DNA from: Zantedeschia hybrid cultivar
Lineage: Eukaryota; Streptophyta; Magnoliopsida; Alismatales; Araceae
Direction: 5' to 3'
NCBI GenBank assembly: GCA_030544215.1
Contig: JARZZO010000001.1
Span: 42,377,098-42,441,097, forward strand
Length of the DNA stretch: 64,000 bases
Position numbers and translations under genes: made by a program. Under the pieces are notes generated by a model, which worked only from the letters and a program-made list of their open reading frames with translations, was not told where the DNA came from and did not search any database. This document shows positions 22,883-33,877 of this stretch, piece by piece; positions within the stretch are counted from its first letter, which is position 1; each line of letters begins with the position of its first letter.

Positions 22883-24150
22883 GATCTTCCAAAGCTCATC
22901 TTCGTCTAAACATCTTAAAAGAACTCCATCAAAACCTCTTTTATAAAGTGTTCCCCCAACTAGGGTGTATCTCTGCGCAACTCTCTTGATAGCCCTTTTT
23001 CCTCAGATGTGGCTTCTTCAAGATATGATTGATCTTCACAATATTTGGCAATTTCATAGTACTATGGCTTCTCTTCATCATTCATCTCTTCTTGTAATTC
23101 CAATAACATTATCTCTCGCCTTTCCACGATATCTCCATCTCTGACTTTCTTCAGCAACTTCTCCTTCGTCCTAAGGAATGAAGGGACCTTCACGGCGGGT
23201 GAAAGACCCCTATGAACAATGATCGACTCGGATTGTCTGCTGATTGAAAAATTGAGGGAAGATGCGAGGGAAGCTAGAGCGTCAGCTAAGATGTTCTGAT
23301 TTCGAGGAACATGGATGAAGATCAATTTAGTGAAAAGCTTAGCATAAGCAGAAGTGAGTTCTTGATAAGGCTTGAGCTTGGGATCAAGAGTTCGATATTT
23401 GGTTATCACCTGGCGAAGAATCAATTGGCTATCACCCACAATTTTGAATTTGGTGGCACCATGGAGATGAGCAGCCTTGAGGCCAGTAAGGAGTGCCTCG
23501 TATTCAACTATATTGTTAGTGTCTGGAAAGTCAAGCTGAAAGGCTTGTGGAATGGTGACACCTTCAGGTGATAACAGAACAATGCCGATACCCTTTCCAT
23601 GAGAATTTAGAGCTCAGTCAAAATGCAGAGTCTATATATCATCTTTGATTCGGTCTATGGACATCAGTTTCTCATCAGGAAACTCCAATCGGACTGGATC
23701 AAAACAGGGAAGGGGATGATGAGCAAGATGTTCTGCGATGGCATAGCCTTTGATTGCTTTCTGTTGAATGTAAGTGATATCAAATTGGGATAAAAAGCTC
23801 TGCCATCGTGCTAACCCATTGGTAAGGACATATTTCTCAAGAAGAAACTTGATCGGATTCATCCTCGCGATGAGATGAACTTCATTGGCTAGAGAATAAT
23901 GCTTCAATTTCTGAACCACCCATACAAGTGCTGCACATGTTTTCTCCATCGCTGTGTATCTTTTCTCAGCGGGGTTGAGAAGTTTAGAGAGATAGTAGGC
24001 TGCCCTCTCCTTTCCTTCTTCATCTTCTTGTGCTAGGACAACCCCCACCGCATCATGTAGGACAGAAATGTATAGAATCAAAGGTTTGTCCGGAGATGGT
24101 GGTCTCAAAATAGGACTTGCCAAATAATTCTTCAATCCATCAAATGTCTC
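22883..24150 (-). pseudogene. Element B pol: dual RNase H region, several stops and shifts
   Basis: The Ty3-type RNase H (LILYISVLHDAVGVVLAQED) is followed by the second RNase H (LNSHGKGIGIVLLSPEG, VGDSQLILRQV, HVPRNQNILADALASLA). Stops near 23632 and 23612 (before and after TLHFD) and near 23060 (Trp position) break it, with a shift near 22990. The dual RNase H order is the same as in A. Confidence 0.88.
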
Positions 24151-25138
24151 CTGACACTTATCGTTCCAATCGAATTTGACTCCCGGCTTGGTAAGCTCAT
24201 AGAACGGCTTACACCTTTGTGAGTGCCGAGAGACAAATCGGCGAATAAACTACAACCTCCCAATTAATCCTCTTAACTCTTTCAAGTTCTTGGGAGGTGG
24301 CATTTCTCTGATAGCCTTTGCCTTGTTGGGATCGATCTCAATTCCCCGTTTACTGACAATGAATCCAAGTAATTTCCTTGAGGATACCCCGAATACACAT
24401 TTCTTAGGGTTCATCTTCAACTGATATTCTCTCGATCTTTCTAATACTCTTGCCAGAACTTTGGCATGCTCAGTCTTAGTCTTAGATTTCACTAATAAGT
24501 CATCCACATACACTTCCAAATCTATATGCATCATGCCATAGAATATTGCCATCATAGCCCTCTGGTAAGTGGCTCCAGTGTTCTTCAGTCCAAAAGGCAT
24601 CACGACATAGCAATATGTTCCTCAAGGTGTAGTGAATGATGTCTTCTCTTGATCTTCTTATGTCAATTTGATTTGATTATATCATGAGAATCCATCCATA
24701 AATGATAGAGTTTCATAGCCAGATGTGTTATCGATGAGTACATCAATGTGAGGCAGTGGAAAATCATCCTTAGGACATGCCTGATTTAAACCTCGGAAGT
24801 CAATACCGATTCTGACCTTCCCATCCTTCTTCATAACCGGGACTATATTGGCCACCCATTGTGGATAGAAGACAACTCTAATAAACTTGGCTTTATGTAA
24901 CTTATCGACCTCTGCCTTTGTCTTCAAAGCCATTTGTGGGTGGAATCGCCTTAACTTCTGTTTAACCGGGCTAGCTCTATCCTTTAATGTCAACCTGTGT
25001 TCCACTAGTGATCAGTCTAACCCCGGCATATCCTCATAACTCCAGGCGAAAGTGTCCTTATAATCCTTAAGAACTTGGACCACTGCCTTCTCATCCATTT
25101 CAGAAAGATTTTTGCTAACGAGGACAACCTTAGGTTCG
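24151..25138 (-). pseudogene. Element B pol: reverse transcriptase, at least five stops
   Basis: The domain is colinear with bases 1-1005 of A. The catalytic YVDDLLVKSK is kept. Stops occur after PGLD (25013), after MDGFS (24680), at two further places before MMPFGLKN, and in the GRL-FIRRF block (24250). The G missing in A near 955 is present here, which shows that A carries the deletion. Confidence 0.88.
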
Positions 25139-25158
25139 TCTTCAGTCCCTAGATTGAT

Positions 25159-28048
25159 CTATTTGGTGGGCTCTTCTACGGCAGCTGAGGGTTCATCGAA
25201 TCTTTTTACTCCATTGGCATATGCCTCAGCTACGTCTTCGTTATCTTCCTCTTCTTCAACAATGTGGTCTTTTTCGTGTATCAATTCATACACCCCATAT
25301 CCATCATTGACCGACTCATCATCTACACAATCTTCTGGCATCTGAATAGGATTTTCTAATAGCTGATGGATCATAGAGCAAGAAAGACATTTAACAGTTA
25401 GATCCTGGAGGTATCTATTTGAAATTTGTTTACCTTTAGATTTTCTAGACTTCCTAACCTGATTAACCTGCTTAGAACTAGACTCCCTAATTTCACTAGA
25501 CTCCCTATCCTGACCTAATGAGGACGAAGAAGGATGAAAATTATAGGATACATGCGGAAATACAGGAGAATCCTCCCGAGGGGAGGGGCATAGTAGATCT
25601 AGAAGACAATCTTGACCGAATGACCCGCGCGATGGGGTACAATCGGACAAGTAGGAAGTTTCCTCAATGAGGATATGGGGGAAGGAAGTTGCCAAATTGG
25701 CGTTTTTTTTGGAGAAAAGATGAATTAATCATAAAACAAGAATGGATATGAATAGGAGGAGAATGGGATGGAGGAAGCGGCACCAAGGCCAAAGGATTGG
25801 GGGGATCATACAGTAGTATGTCCCAGATTAAATCGTAAATCTTCTCTAGATCGAGAGGAAGTTGAGGGATAAAGTCCCGTGGGGATAGAGTGATCATGAT
25901 GGGCAGAGCCCGTGGAATATCTTCAGTGATGACCCGCGACCAAGTCGGGGTCAGAAGCAGAGTACGGAATAGAGTATGAAGTGTGAAAATGCGAGAGGGG
26001 TAAGTTCCTCTCCAGAGAAAATAAGTTGTATAACCAGCTTCATAGGGGTCATCTGGCTCCCCTTCATCTGTTTCCTCAGACAGCAGAATTCTCTTGTCAA
26101 AAATGGCGCCAGGCCCTTCAATCAGCTCGTCTATCAATGGCGGCCATTTCGACTCTGAGGGATCAAGAAATAATTTGTTTAATGCAATGTACAGATCCCT
26201 CAGGTCGAACCATCGGTACCATTCACACTCTGGATCTTGGAATTTCCTCCTTTTCATCGGCCGCAGAGCCTCCAAGGACTGGTACGTCAGCAATTCTGAG
26301 CAGTCCCTGGCCAGGTCCCTTCCATATATGTCATGCAGATCGAACTGGGACGTGATTAGCACTGTATTATCATTATCATGACTGATTATGGGTCCTTTGA
26401 CAAAATGTGTATGCAGGGTCCTTGTCAAGGGATCCCGACCTTCTTTGCATGGTGTAGTCATTGTTTCCCAGGCCTTCTGACCGTCTTCATTTTCTTGTTG
26501 CTGAATGATATCATGCCTGACTTTTCTTGGCCTATAGCCCAGGCCATTACCAGGTGTCCTTCGGCTGTCTTTAATGGGCGTAGTTCTACCCTGCAATTGT
26601 GTGCCTAGACCCTTTCCAGGCTGATAGCCGCCTTTCATCATGATTTTCCAACCAGGGGTACTCATGCATTTCCCTTGCTTCATGGCATCAAGTGGATAAG
26701 GACTAAGTGTGGCAGCTTTCAAGGGATCAGCCACGGGACGGTAAACCTGTAATACCGACAATAGAGGTTGTTGGCCAGGTAAAGAAGTCGGCTTGATATT
26801 CAAGGAATGAGCAGCTGCAAGGATTGGCATGCTCGTAACTTTAATAATACGTCCCTTGTATGGAAATTTGAGGCACTGATGGTTTGTAGAAGGAATTGCC
26901 TCAAGGGACTTAATATAAAGGCGGCCAAGGATATCCTTCAAAGATGGATCGATTTCCAAGATGTGGAATTCGACTTCACTGTGACAAACAGGGCCTAATT
27001 CTACCTTTAAATAAATCATTCCCACAGGGGAATGGGTAGAATTGTTGTATGCTGTAACAGAAATAGGGGAAGGTAGCCACTTCTCCTTGGGTATATCATA
27101 CAATTCAAGGGTCTTTGGTGATAAAACGTTGATTGAAGCCCCTGTGTCAACCAGGCATGCGTCTATGACCTTCTTGCAGATATTGACCGTAATGCTCAAA
27201 GCCATGCTTCTGGCTGCTGGTGGTGCTAGTTCTGAAGTATGGAATGTAATGGAGGGCTGATCCCCTTGAGGAACTAACAGTGTGGTGATCTTTTCCACCG
27301 GCACGTCTTCGTTGACCATAACTTTTTGCAGATACTCCATCAGAGCCTCCTGATGGATCTTGGATCTCTTGATCAACTCAAGCACGGAGATTTGTGCCGG
27401 TGTTCTGTCTAACTGTTTCAATAGGTCGTATTGAGTGCCTGGTACACTCTCATCATTATTAGCTTCCTCTGGCGGATGTGATGGGCCGTCTCTGACAGTA
27501 GACTGAGGAAAGACCTTGTTGAATATCCTCTCGCTCCGGAGCGTGTGTTCTTCAATGGTGGAAGGTGTAGGTGACAGTTTGAGCACCACGGTGTTGGTAC
27601 GTAGTTTAGATGGTGTGGGGGATTGGTAAACAGGTGATGGCGTGGGGTTGTTTGGTGGAGGCGTGGTGCAGATGAAGGGTTTAGATGGTTGGATGGTGGA
27701 GGGGTAAGTGGTTGGTGCGGGTGAAGTGGGGAATGACATACGGAGGAGCGGTCTAGATGGCTGTATGTCACTGGGGTAAGTGTTTGTGGTAGATGATGTG
27801 GGAAATGGCATGCAGAGTAATGGTTTGGATGGCAGTATGGGTGCATAGTTGGCTTGTGGATGGTTATTTAATGGTGGCGTGGTAGTGGATGGTGTAATGG
27901 GTGTGGGTAGGAGGTATGTGGTGTTGGTACAGGTGTAATGGTGACGGATTGTGGTTTGGGTATGCGAAGAATGTGGCGTGGTGGTTGGTTGGCGGTGCTT
28001 GGTTGATGGCCTGTCGACTAAATAGAGGAAGAATCCTCTATTTTCCAC
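25159..28048 (-). CDS. Element B pol N-terminal region: protease, G-patch and linker
   Basis: A long open frame of about 794 codons (28048-25664) overlaps a second frame (25695-25159) that leads to RT. The start is Pro/Thr/Ser-rich. The aspartic protease has CLVDTGASINVLSPKTLE, with ILGRLYIKSLEAIPSTNHQ downstream, where the usual motif is ILGRPW. After it comes a G-patch-like block (TPGWKIMMKGGYQPGKGLG), a nucleic-acid-binding module seen in several retroelement proteases (family knowledge). The rest is an acidic linker. Frame switches at 28048/28018 and 25695/25664 may be decay or programmed shifts; I cannot tell which. Confidence 0.8.
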
Positions 28049-30194
28049 TGCTGCCCTCGATTAGCCTCAGACTGGCTATTCGTCAAGATGGGGGCAATTT
28101 GATTTTGATGTTGGTTCTCCAGAAGTGGGTTTTGCACTATACCTATGTTTGGAGGTGCTGCCGCCTGTGCTGGCGCTCTCTGTTGTTGCTGTTGTTGTTG
28201 TTGTTGTGGTTGTTGTTGTTGTTGTTGAAGTCTTCTTGCTTTTAAGGTAGATATGTACTTCCTCATCTCCTCCCAGTCAATGCCTCTTTGATCGTTAAGA
28301 TCATGGATGTAATCTCGGAATTGGAAGCATGTGTCTATTGTATGTTCAGGTTGCCTATGGAAGGCGCAATACCTGGAAGTGTCGGCATTCTGGGGCCAAA
28401 CTGTCTTTTCCTTGGGCAAGACTAAGGCATTGGCTGCCATCAGGGTGCTAAAAATCTCCAATAAAGATTCTAGGAGTGCTGGATATGTCGCCCTTTTAGG
28501 ACCTGGAGGCTTCCTTTGTTGGTTGTAATAATTTGGGGGAGGTACATTATGGTATGTCGGCGGTGCGTGCGGCTGGTACTGCTGCTGGTACTGGGGCTGC
28601 TGATACTGCTACTGGTTCAAGGTCTGCTGCTGTGGTTGGTACTGTGGCTGCTGGGGTCTGTAACCCTGCTGGTTCGGAGGTCTATAACCTTGTTGGTTTG
28701 GAGGTCTGTAATCCTGCTAGCTTGGTGGTTGCTGGTTTCTTATGAACTGGGGCTGATTGTTGTTCATGGTGCTGATATGCTTATGAGAGAGCATGCCTTC
28801 GGTTGTCGGACCCGTGCTAGGAGGATTTGGCACGGCAGGCTTCCGAGGTGGAGGTCTGCTGGGTTGGTAAGGATCAAAGACATTGGAAAAAGTGGCATCC
28901 TTGAAGGCGTTTTGACAATAACACGCTCTCTCGTAAAGTTCTACCATACTGGTCAAGTTGTTCAAAGCTAGGACCAGTTTGTATTGAGGGGTGGCATTGG
29001 AAATCAACATCTTGACTTGTTCAGATTTAGACATATAATCCTTAATCTTTTCCGCCATGCTCCTCCATCTATCAGCAAATGTGATGAAGTCCTCATCAGG
29101 CTTCATTTTCTCAGCAACTAGATCAATGATGGACAGAGACGGCGCGACACTGTCCTGGTATCGTTGAATGAATTTTCAGGATACGATACCGTAATCCTCC
29201 ACTTCTGATGGTTCTGATGAGAAGAACCACTCGAGGGCTGGCCCTTCTAACGATTTCCTGAATAGGAATGCCAACGACCTCTTGTCGTTCTACCAGAAGG
29301 ATGACTCGTACATGAACTCCTTCAAATGGGTGAAGGGGTTACCAGTACCGTTGTATTTTCTATACACCAGCATTTCCGAGGGTGGAAAATGAAACACGGG
29401 CAGACTCGGAAGACTGATCTCAGGTGTAGCCTTAACTCCCATCATTTTCTGAAAATTGTTGAACTGTTCATACATACGCTCCATCTTCACGAGCAGAGCT
29501 TGAGTCGTTGAATCAGCCTGAGGAGGAGGTGGTGGTGGTACATGATAGGCCTGCTGCCTAGAGTATGTGGGGCAAGGGGGACAATATGGTTGAGGTCCGA
29601 TAGCGCTTCCGCCATGCCCGAGGGCATTTTGATAGGTTAGCGTGGGCGGCCTAGCCGGTTGCCTTGAGGAGGAGAGTTGTGGCCCAACTGGCCAAGAAGT
29701 CGAAACTTGAAGGCCTTCCATGGCTTGGTGAATGAAGGAAGTATGATGGGGAGGAGGTTGAGGAATGGCAGGGGGAACCACAGAATTCGGTTCAGTAGAT
29801 TGCACGGGCGTCTTCCCCTTCAAGATGGATTGGATTGCCTCGAACTGTTGAGGATCCAAATGGGAGGCCAGAACTCCCAAAGCGTTGACTAGATCAGAAG
29901 GATTGAAAGATGAGGGCTCATTCGGGTTCATGGCCCCCTTAAAGACAAGATTATAAACCGCATGCACATGCGGAGGAAGATCAGTGCCAGAATTATGTTG
30001 ATCATTAACAAAAGAAGGAGGGATTTGGTGGTTTCCCTCATGTTAAATAGATAAGAATGGGGATCATGGGGGGCATTAGCATCTCCCCCGTTTTCATAGT
30101 GATAATCAGATTCAAGAGGGGCATTAACATCTCCCTCGTAGTTGACTAGAGCATCTGAAGGCATGCTCAAATCCCTACCTGATCGAAGCAACAT
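28018..30194 (-). pseudogene. Element B gag, broken into several frames
   Basis: The likely start is at 30194 (MLLRSGRDLSMPSDAL), a typical Tat gag opening. It shifts frame near 29950 into KGAMNPNEPSSFNPSDLVNAL. The retrotransposon gag domain spans about 29330-28900 (FHFPPSEMLVYRKYNGTGNP, RWRSMAEKIKDYMSKSEQV), broken by stops near 29290 and 29178. A Gln/Pro/Tyr-rich stretch (28720-28530) and a glutamine run encoded by CAA/CAG repeats (28185-28235) follow. CAFHRQPEHTIDTC is a zinc-knuckle-like module. Gag would form the particle shell. Confidence 0.82.
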
Positions 30195-31030
30195 GGTATT
30201 AGATTTTTTTTTTTTAACAAAAGTTTGCAGACAAGTTGTGCAGAGATTAGACAAACAAGTGGATGTTTAACGTTGTTTTGGGATTCCTTGTTGGATTATT
30301 TGGATTTAGTTAATCACAAATTCACTCAACGGGTAGGATCCTAGTTTCAGTTCAGTTTCCACCGTTATACTTTAAAGCTTTTTCTCACAACGACATGAAA
30401 ATCTAACCAGGACTTCGATTGGTACAACCAGCCCAATGAACAAGGAGGAATACCTTGATTTTGGGGACTTACGGAGGTCTTTAACGCCAACCACTCTAGT
30501 CTGATCGGGAGATCGACCCAATCAGAGAGAGGTGAAGACGTCAAGAAAGGTGTTCCTATGAGAAAAGGGGGGTGTTAGCCCTAGTGTGTATGACCTGGGG
30601 CTGGGATGGCCTCTAATGCTTAATATGTAATGTGTAGTAGCAATCAAATCAAAAATCTGAGAACTGAAGAACAAAACAAGAAACTGCCTGAATCGCGTCG
30701 CTGTTCCTCGACGCTATTCAAACCAAAACCTTATTCTGCTCGCAGAAGCTCAGGCAGCAGACAACAGGGAATTTTGCTTAAAAGGCGTCTGGGTAGGGCG
30801 ACGCGTTATGAAACGCGGACGCTTTTCAGGTCGCAGAATCAACAATTTAGAAGGAATTTCTAGGTCAATTCCCCCTCAAACTATAGGATAAAGTAATAAA
30901 TAATCGGCTTATGCAAATCTTTTTTTTTTATTTCAATTTTTAACAGGATGATTTATCATGTAAACAACTAAAACATTCAATCAATCACACATACTTCTTA
31001 TCACAATCACAACTCTTCAATCAATCAAAC

Positions 31031-31153
31031 GGGGAGGGCAAGATTTTGCCACAAGGGTGTGCACGTGGTGCACGTGGGAATAACAATTAAACTAAAAACT
31101 CATCGATCGGTGAGGGCGTGTCCGAGGGACACAGGTGGTGCACCGTGGGTGCC
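31031..31153. repeat. Duplicated leader block with GTGCAC palindromes
   Basis: GGGGAGGGCAAG...GTGCACGTGGTGCACGTGGG (31031-31078) is echoed by GGTGAGGGCGTG...GGTGGTGCACCGTGGG (31104-31150). GTGCAC is self-complementary and occurs twice in the first copy. A role in RNA dimerisation or packaging is only a hypothesis. Confidence 0.5.
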
Positions 31154-31200
31154 CGATTGATGAAAGGAAGAACAAAGATTTAAAAGAGGACGAGACCAAG

Positions 31201-31217
31201 TCCCACCATGATCGCCA
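31201..31217 (-). promoter_or_regulatory. Candidate primer-binding site of element B
   Basis: On the minus strand TGGCGATCATGGTGGGA starts 6 nt inside the 5' LTR. It begins TGG, as expected for pairing with a tRNA CCA end. I could not assign the tRNA. Confidence 0.55.
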
Positions 31218-31223
31218 AAAAGC

Positions 31224-32536
31224 TATGAGTGCTTAAATAGTGATGTGTAATTATCATGAAAATTTTGTTGTTTATGTGACAAATAAACCTATTAAAAACT
31301 ATGTGATCGCTAAAAACTTTTGACTAAAAAGTTTCAAAAGAAAAAGATTGATCGCTTACCTGTTTTGGATGTGAGAGATGTTGAAGTTCTCAATTCTCCT
31401 CTTTCAGCCGGCTGAAGAAAAAGAGCCCTTCTGACTTTGTTCTTGCTTTGGATGCTTATGGGGCTTTGAGGATCGTCTAGATTTTCTTGTTGATTCCTTC
31501 CTTTTGATCTCCTTTGTACCTTTCAAAAAGTGGAAAGAAAGAAAGAGGGAAAGAATAATAGGAACTCAAATAGTGGTAGTATCTATTCTAATAATGATTC
31601 TAATCATGTAACTTAAACGAATGAACTCACTTGTTTGTGGTCTTTAAAACCCCTTAACACATGGATTGGAAAATAATGCTAGTGAGTGTGTGTTGCAGGG
31701 AGTGATGTGATGAAATTATGATCTAATATGATGAAAATATGAGAAAGATGTAAAAATCAATTAAGAAGAACTGAATTGGATGGTCCCTGGAAAGCTTTGG
31801 TTCTTGAATGGATGAAGAAAGGACGAAGAGAGGATGAAGCTTGCTTCAAAAGTCCTGGAAGTAGTAGCAGCACTTCGATCCTTCAGCGTTTGGACGTCGT
31901 CTTTCTTAAAATCCTTTACTAATTTGCTAATAATTTCCGCACTCAAATTATCACTTTAATCACTAACTATCACTAACTTTTTTAATGGCCAAAGACTTTG
32001 GTATTTATAGACTTAAATCACGTGTCCGCGGTTACTTACAGATTAACATGAAAGAGTTTGAAGCCAATCCAACCAAGAAACAGATAAATACAGCTTAATT
32101 CATCATTATCTGTAATTAACTAAAACGTGTCGCCCATGGGAGACGTCTTTTAGCTTAATTAAGATAAGTATAAACATCGGGAAGAAGAAACTGAAACACT
32201 TTAGGAAACCTAAATGGCGTCGTGACAAGCAGACGTCTTTTAGTTCATTAAGAAATTAATTTAAAATCAAATTAATAATCAAAATAAGAATATAACCTTA
32301 AATGGCGTCTTCACTAGTCGACGTCTTTTAGAATTCTTCATATTTGATTAAAAATCTGAGTTAAAATGAATTTCATTAATAAACTTAAATTATGTCTGTC
32401 TGACCCGATGTCATTTAGATAATTAATCAAGAAAGATTAATAAAAATTAACTAATGATTAAATATCAGACCATTTTGAGGCATTATTATATGACATGAAA
32501 TTTACTTAAAATGATGTCAAAATTAGCATGTCTACA
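31224..32536 (-). repeat. 5' LTR of element B
   Basis: The LTR is 1313 bp, starting TGTAGACATGC on the minus strand. The inner end is GCACTCATA, so the terminal CA has become TA. TATA signal: TATTTATA on plus at about 32009-32016. Palindrome units lie at about 32121, 32213, 32303 and 32387 (decayed). It differs from 12562-13876 by scattered substitutions and a few small indels. Confidence 0.92.
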
Positions 32537-33690
32537 ACTATGTGCGATATTGATCATATTATGATGAGATCATATTAATGAAACTAATAACTTAAACACA
32601 TATTCTTAATCGTTCATAATTGGAGGATATCCGAGAAGGACATCAGATATCCAGTTGGACTAGTATAAATTACTCCTGCGCATATGATGAGGGTGACTGA
32701 TCTTATAGTCACTTGTGTGGAGACACTAAGGCGAATCTGTAGGTGCTCATTAGAGAATGAGTTCCTTGAACTGATCCGACTGAATCGCTGGATGGTATAG
32801 TACTTCACTGTCAACCAACTTGATTCTATTGTCGTAGTTGCATGGATGGTTCTCGGACTTGAGATACCAAGGACACCTTGTCAGTGAACTTTTGTACTTT
32901 GACCTTTGTTTATGGATCTCTATTCACAGAATTATGCCAAAGATCGGGTGCAGTGGAATACTTTCGAAGGGAATTGAGTGTCAATAAGGAATCATTCGCT
33001 CTCGGTACTTAGAAGGAGAATGCTCTAGGAAGGATGCACAGGAGTCCCTGGCCAGGGCGGACGATAATATCGGGAAATGAGTTTTCCGATATTATACGGC
33101 AACATCCGATCCAAGTGAGTCGACTAGTTAGGGTTTTATGGTACACCATACCCTTACTTGACTCGAGAGCATTGTACGAATGAAAGATTATATCCACGCG
33201 GTAACTGTCGATGGGAAGGTTCTAAAAGTGGGTTGCTTAACCCCAATACCTTCCGGGTTCACGCGGTGTTGCTTGGCACAAGACCCGATCGAATTCAATG
33301 TGCAACATTAATTTGGTCGATTAATTAATTAATATGAATTATTAATTAATTAATTAAGTTAGTGAGGAGTTACTTGGCTTATTGGGCCATTAATCGGACT
33401 GGTAATTGGGCCTAGAGGATCATACGCAAATGATTTTCAAGGTCATGGATTAAAAAGTGGATTTTATATTAAACTAGAGGTTTTTATAAAAAACCGCGCG
33501 ATTAATATAAAATGTAGCGAACGGGTTGAGCAGGTCAAGCTACTGCTCAACCCTAGCAGTTGTGGCTGCCGGCAACCACCGACCCAAACAGGTCCAGTAG
33601 GGCCATTAGTCACCGCCGGTCACACTGGCAACACTAGTTGTGGCCGACAGTGTTGTTGGGCAGCGACCTATTATGCCCTTCTTCATTTCA
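32537..33690 (+). repeat. Remainder of the copia LTR split by element B
   Basis: This continues 12434-12561. It matches the reverse of 55930-56930: the AATTAATTAATATG tract, GTGGGTTGCTTAACCCCAATACCTTCCG, and the AAAAACCGCGCGATTAATATAAAATG block. Its 3' end (expected ...CTTACA plus primer site) is missing. The sequence runs instead into the leader of an oppositely oriented LTR, so a rearrangement or truncation lies between about 33540 and 33690. Confidence 0.75.
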
Positions 33691-33860
33691 TGAAGAATGC
33701 CCCAAAAATCCAAAAAAACAAAATCAATTTTTACACAAATTTTTTTATACAAAATCGTGTGTTCATCCTATGAAAGAAATTCTGAGAGAAAAATCGAATT
33801 TATGCGTGGAATAGTGTCTAGAAAAATTATTCTAGCGATCCAAAATGGACGACAGTGGAA

Positions 33861-33876
33861 CTTGGCTTTGATACCA
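33861..33876 (-). promoter_or_regulatory. Copia primer-binding site (initiator-Met tRNA type)
   Basis: On the minus strand TGGTATCAAAGCCAAG begins one base inside the LTR at 33878. TGGTATC-A-AGC is the usual copia primer site complementary to initiator methionine tRNA. The leader continues towards 33690. Confidence 0.85.
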
Positions 33877-33877
33877 C

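Larger units (their letters stand above)
30195..31223 (-). other. 5' leader of element B (between LTR and gag)
   Basis: No gene is seen. The leader holds the candidate primer-binding site (31201-31217), a duplicated G-rich block (31031-31153), and GCGTC palindromes at 30688-30720 and 30778-30830. The second of these is an overlapping doublet. Confidence 0.75.
12562..32536 (-). mobile_element. Ty3/gypsy Tat-type LTR retrotransposon B, complete but decayed
   Basis: This element is 19,975 bp on the minus strand: 5' LTR 31224-32536, gag, protease, RT, dual RNase H, integrase, two genes on the opposite (plus) strand, and 3' LTR 12562-13876. The LTRs are 1313 and 1315 bp. A 5-bp target duplication (AATAT/ACTAT) and perfect continuity of the interrupted copia LTR define the ends. 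The organisation matches element A in every segment, in inverse orientation. Many stops interrupt gag, RT, RNase H and both extra genes, while protease and integrase remain long and open. B now lacks a full set of proteins. Confidence 0.92.
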
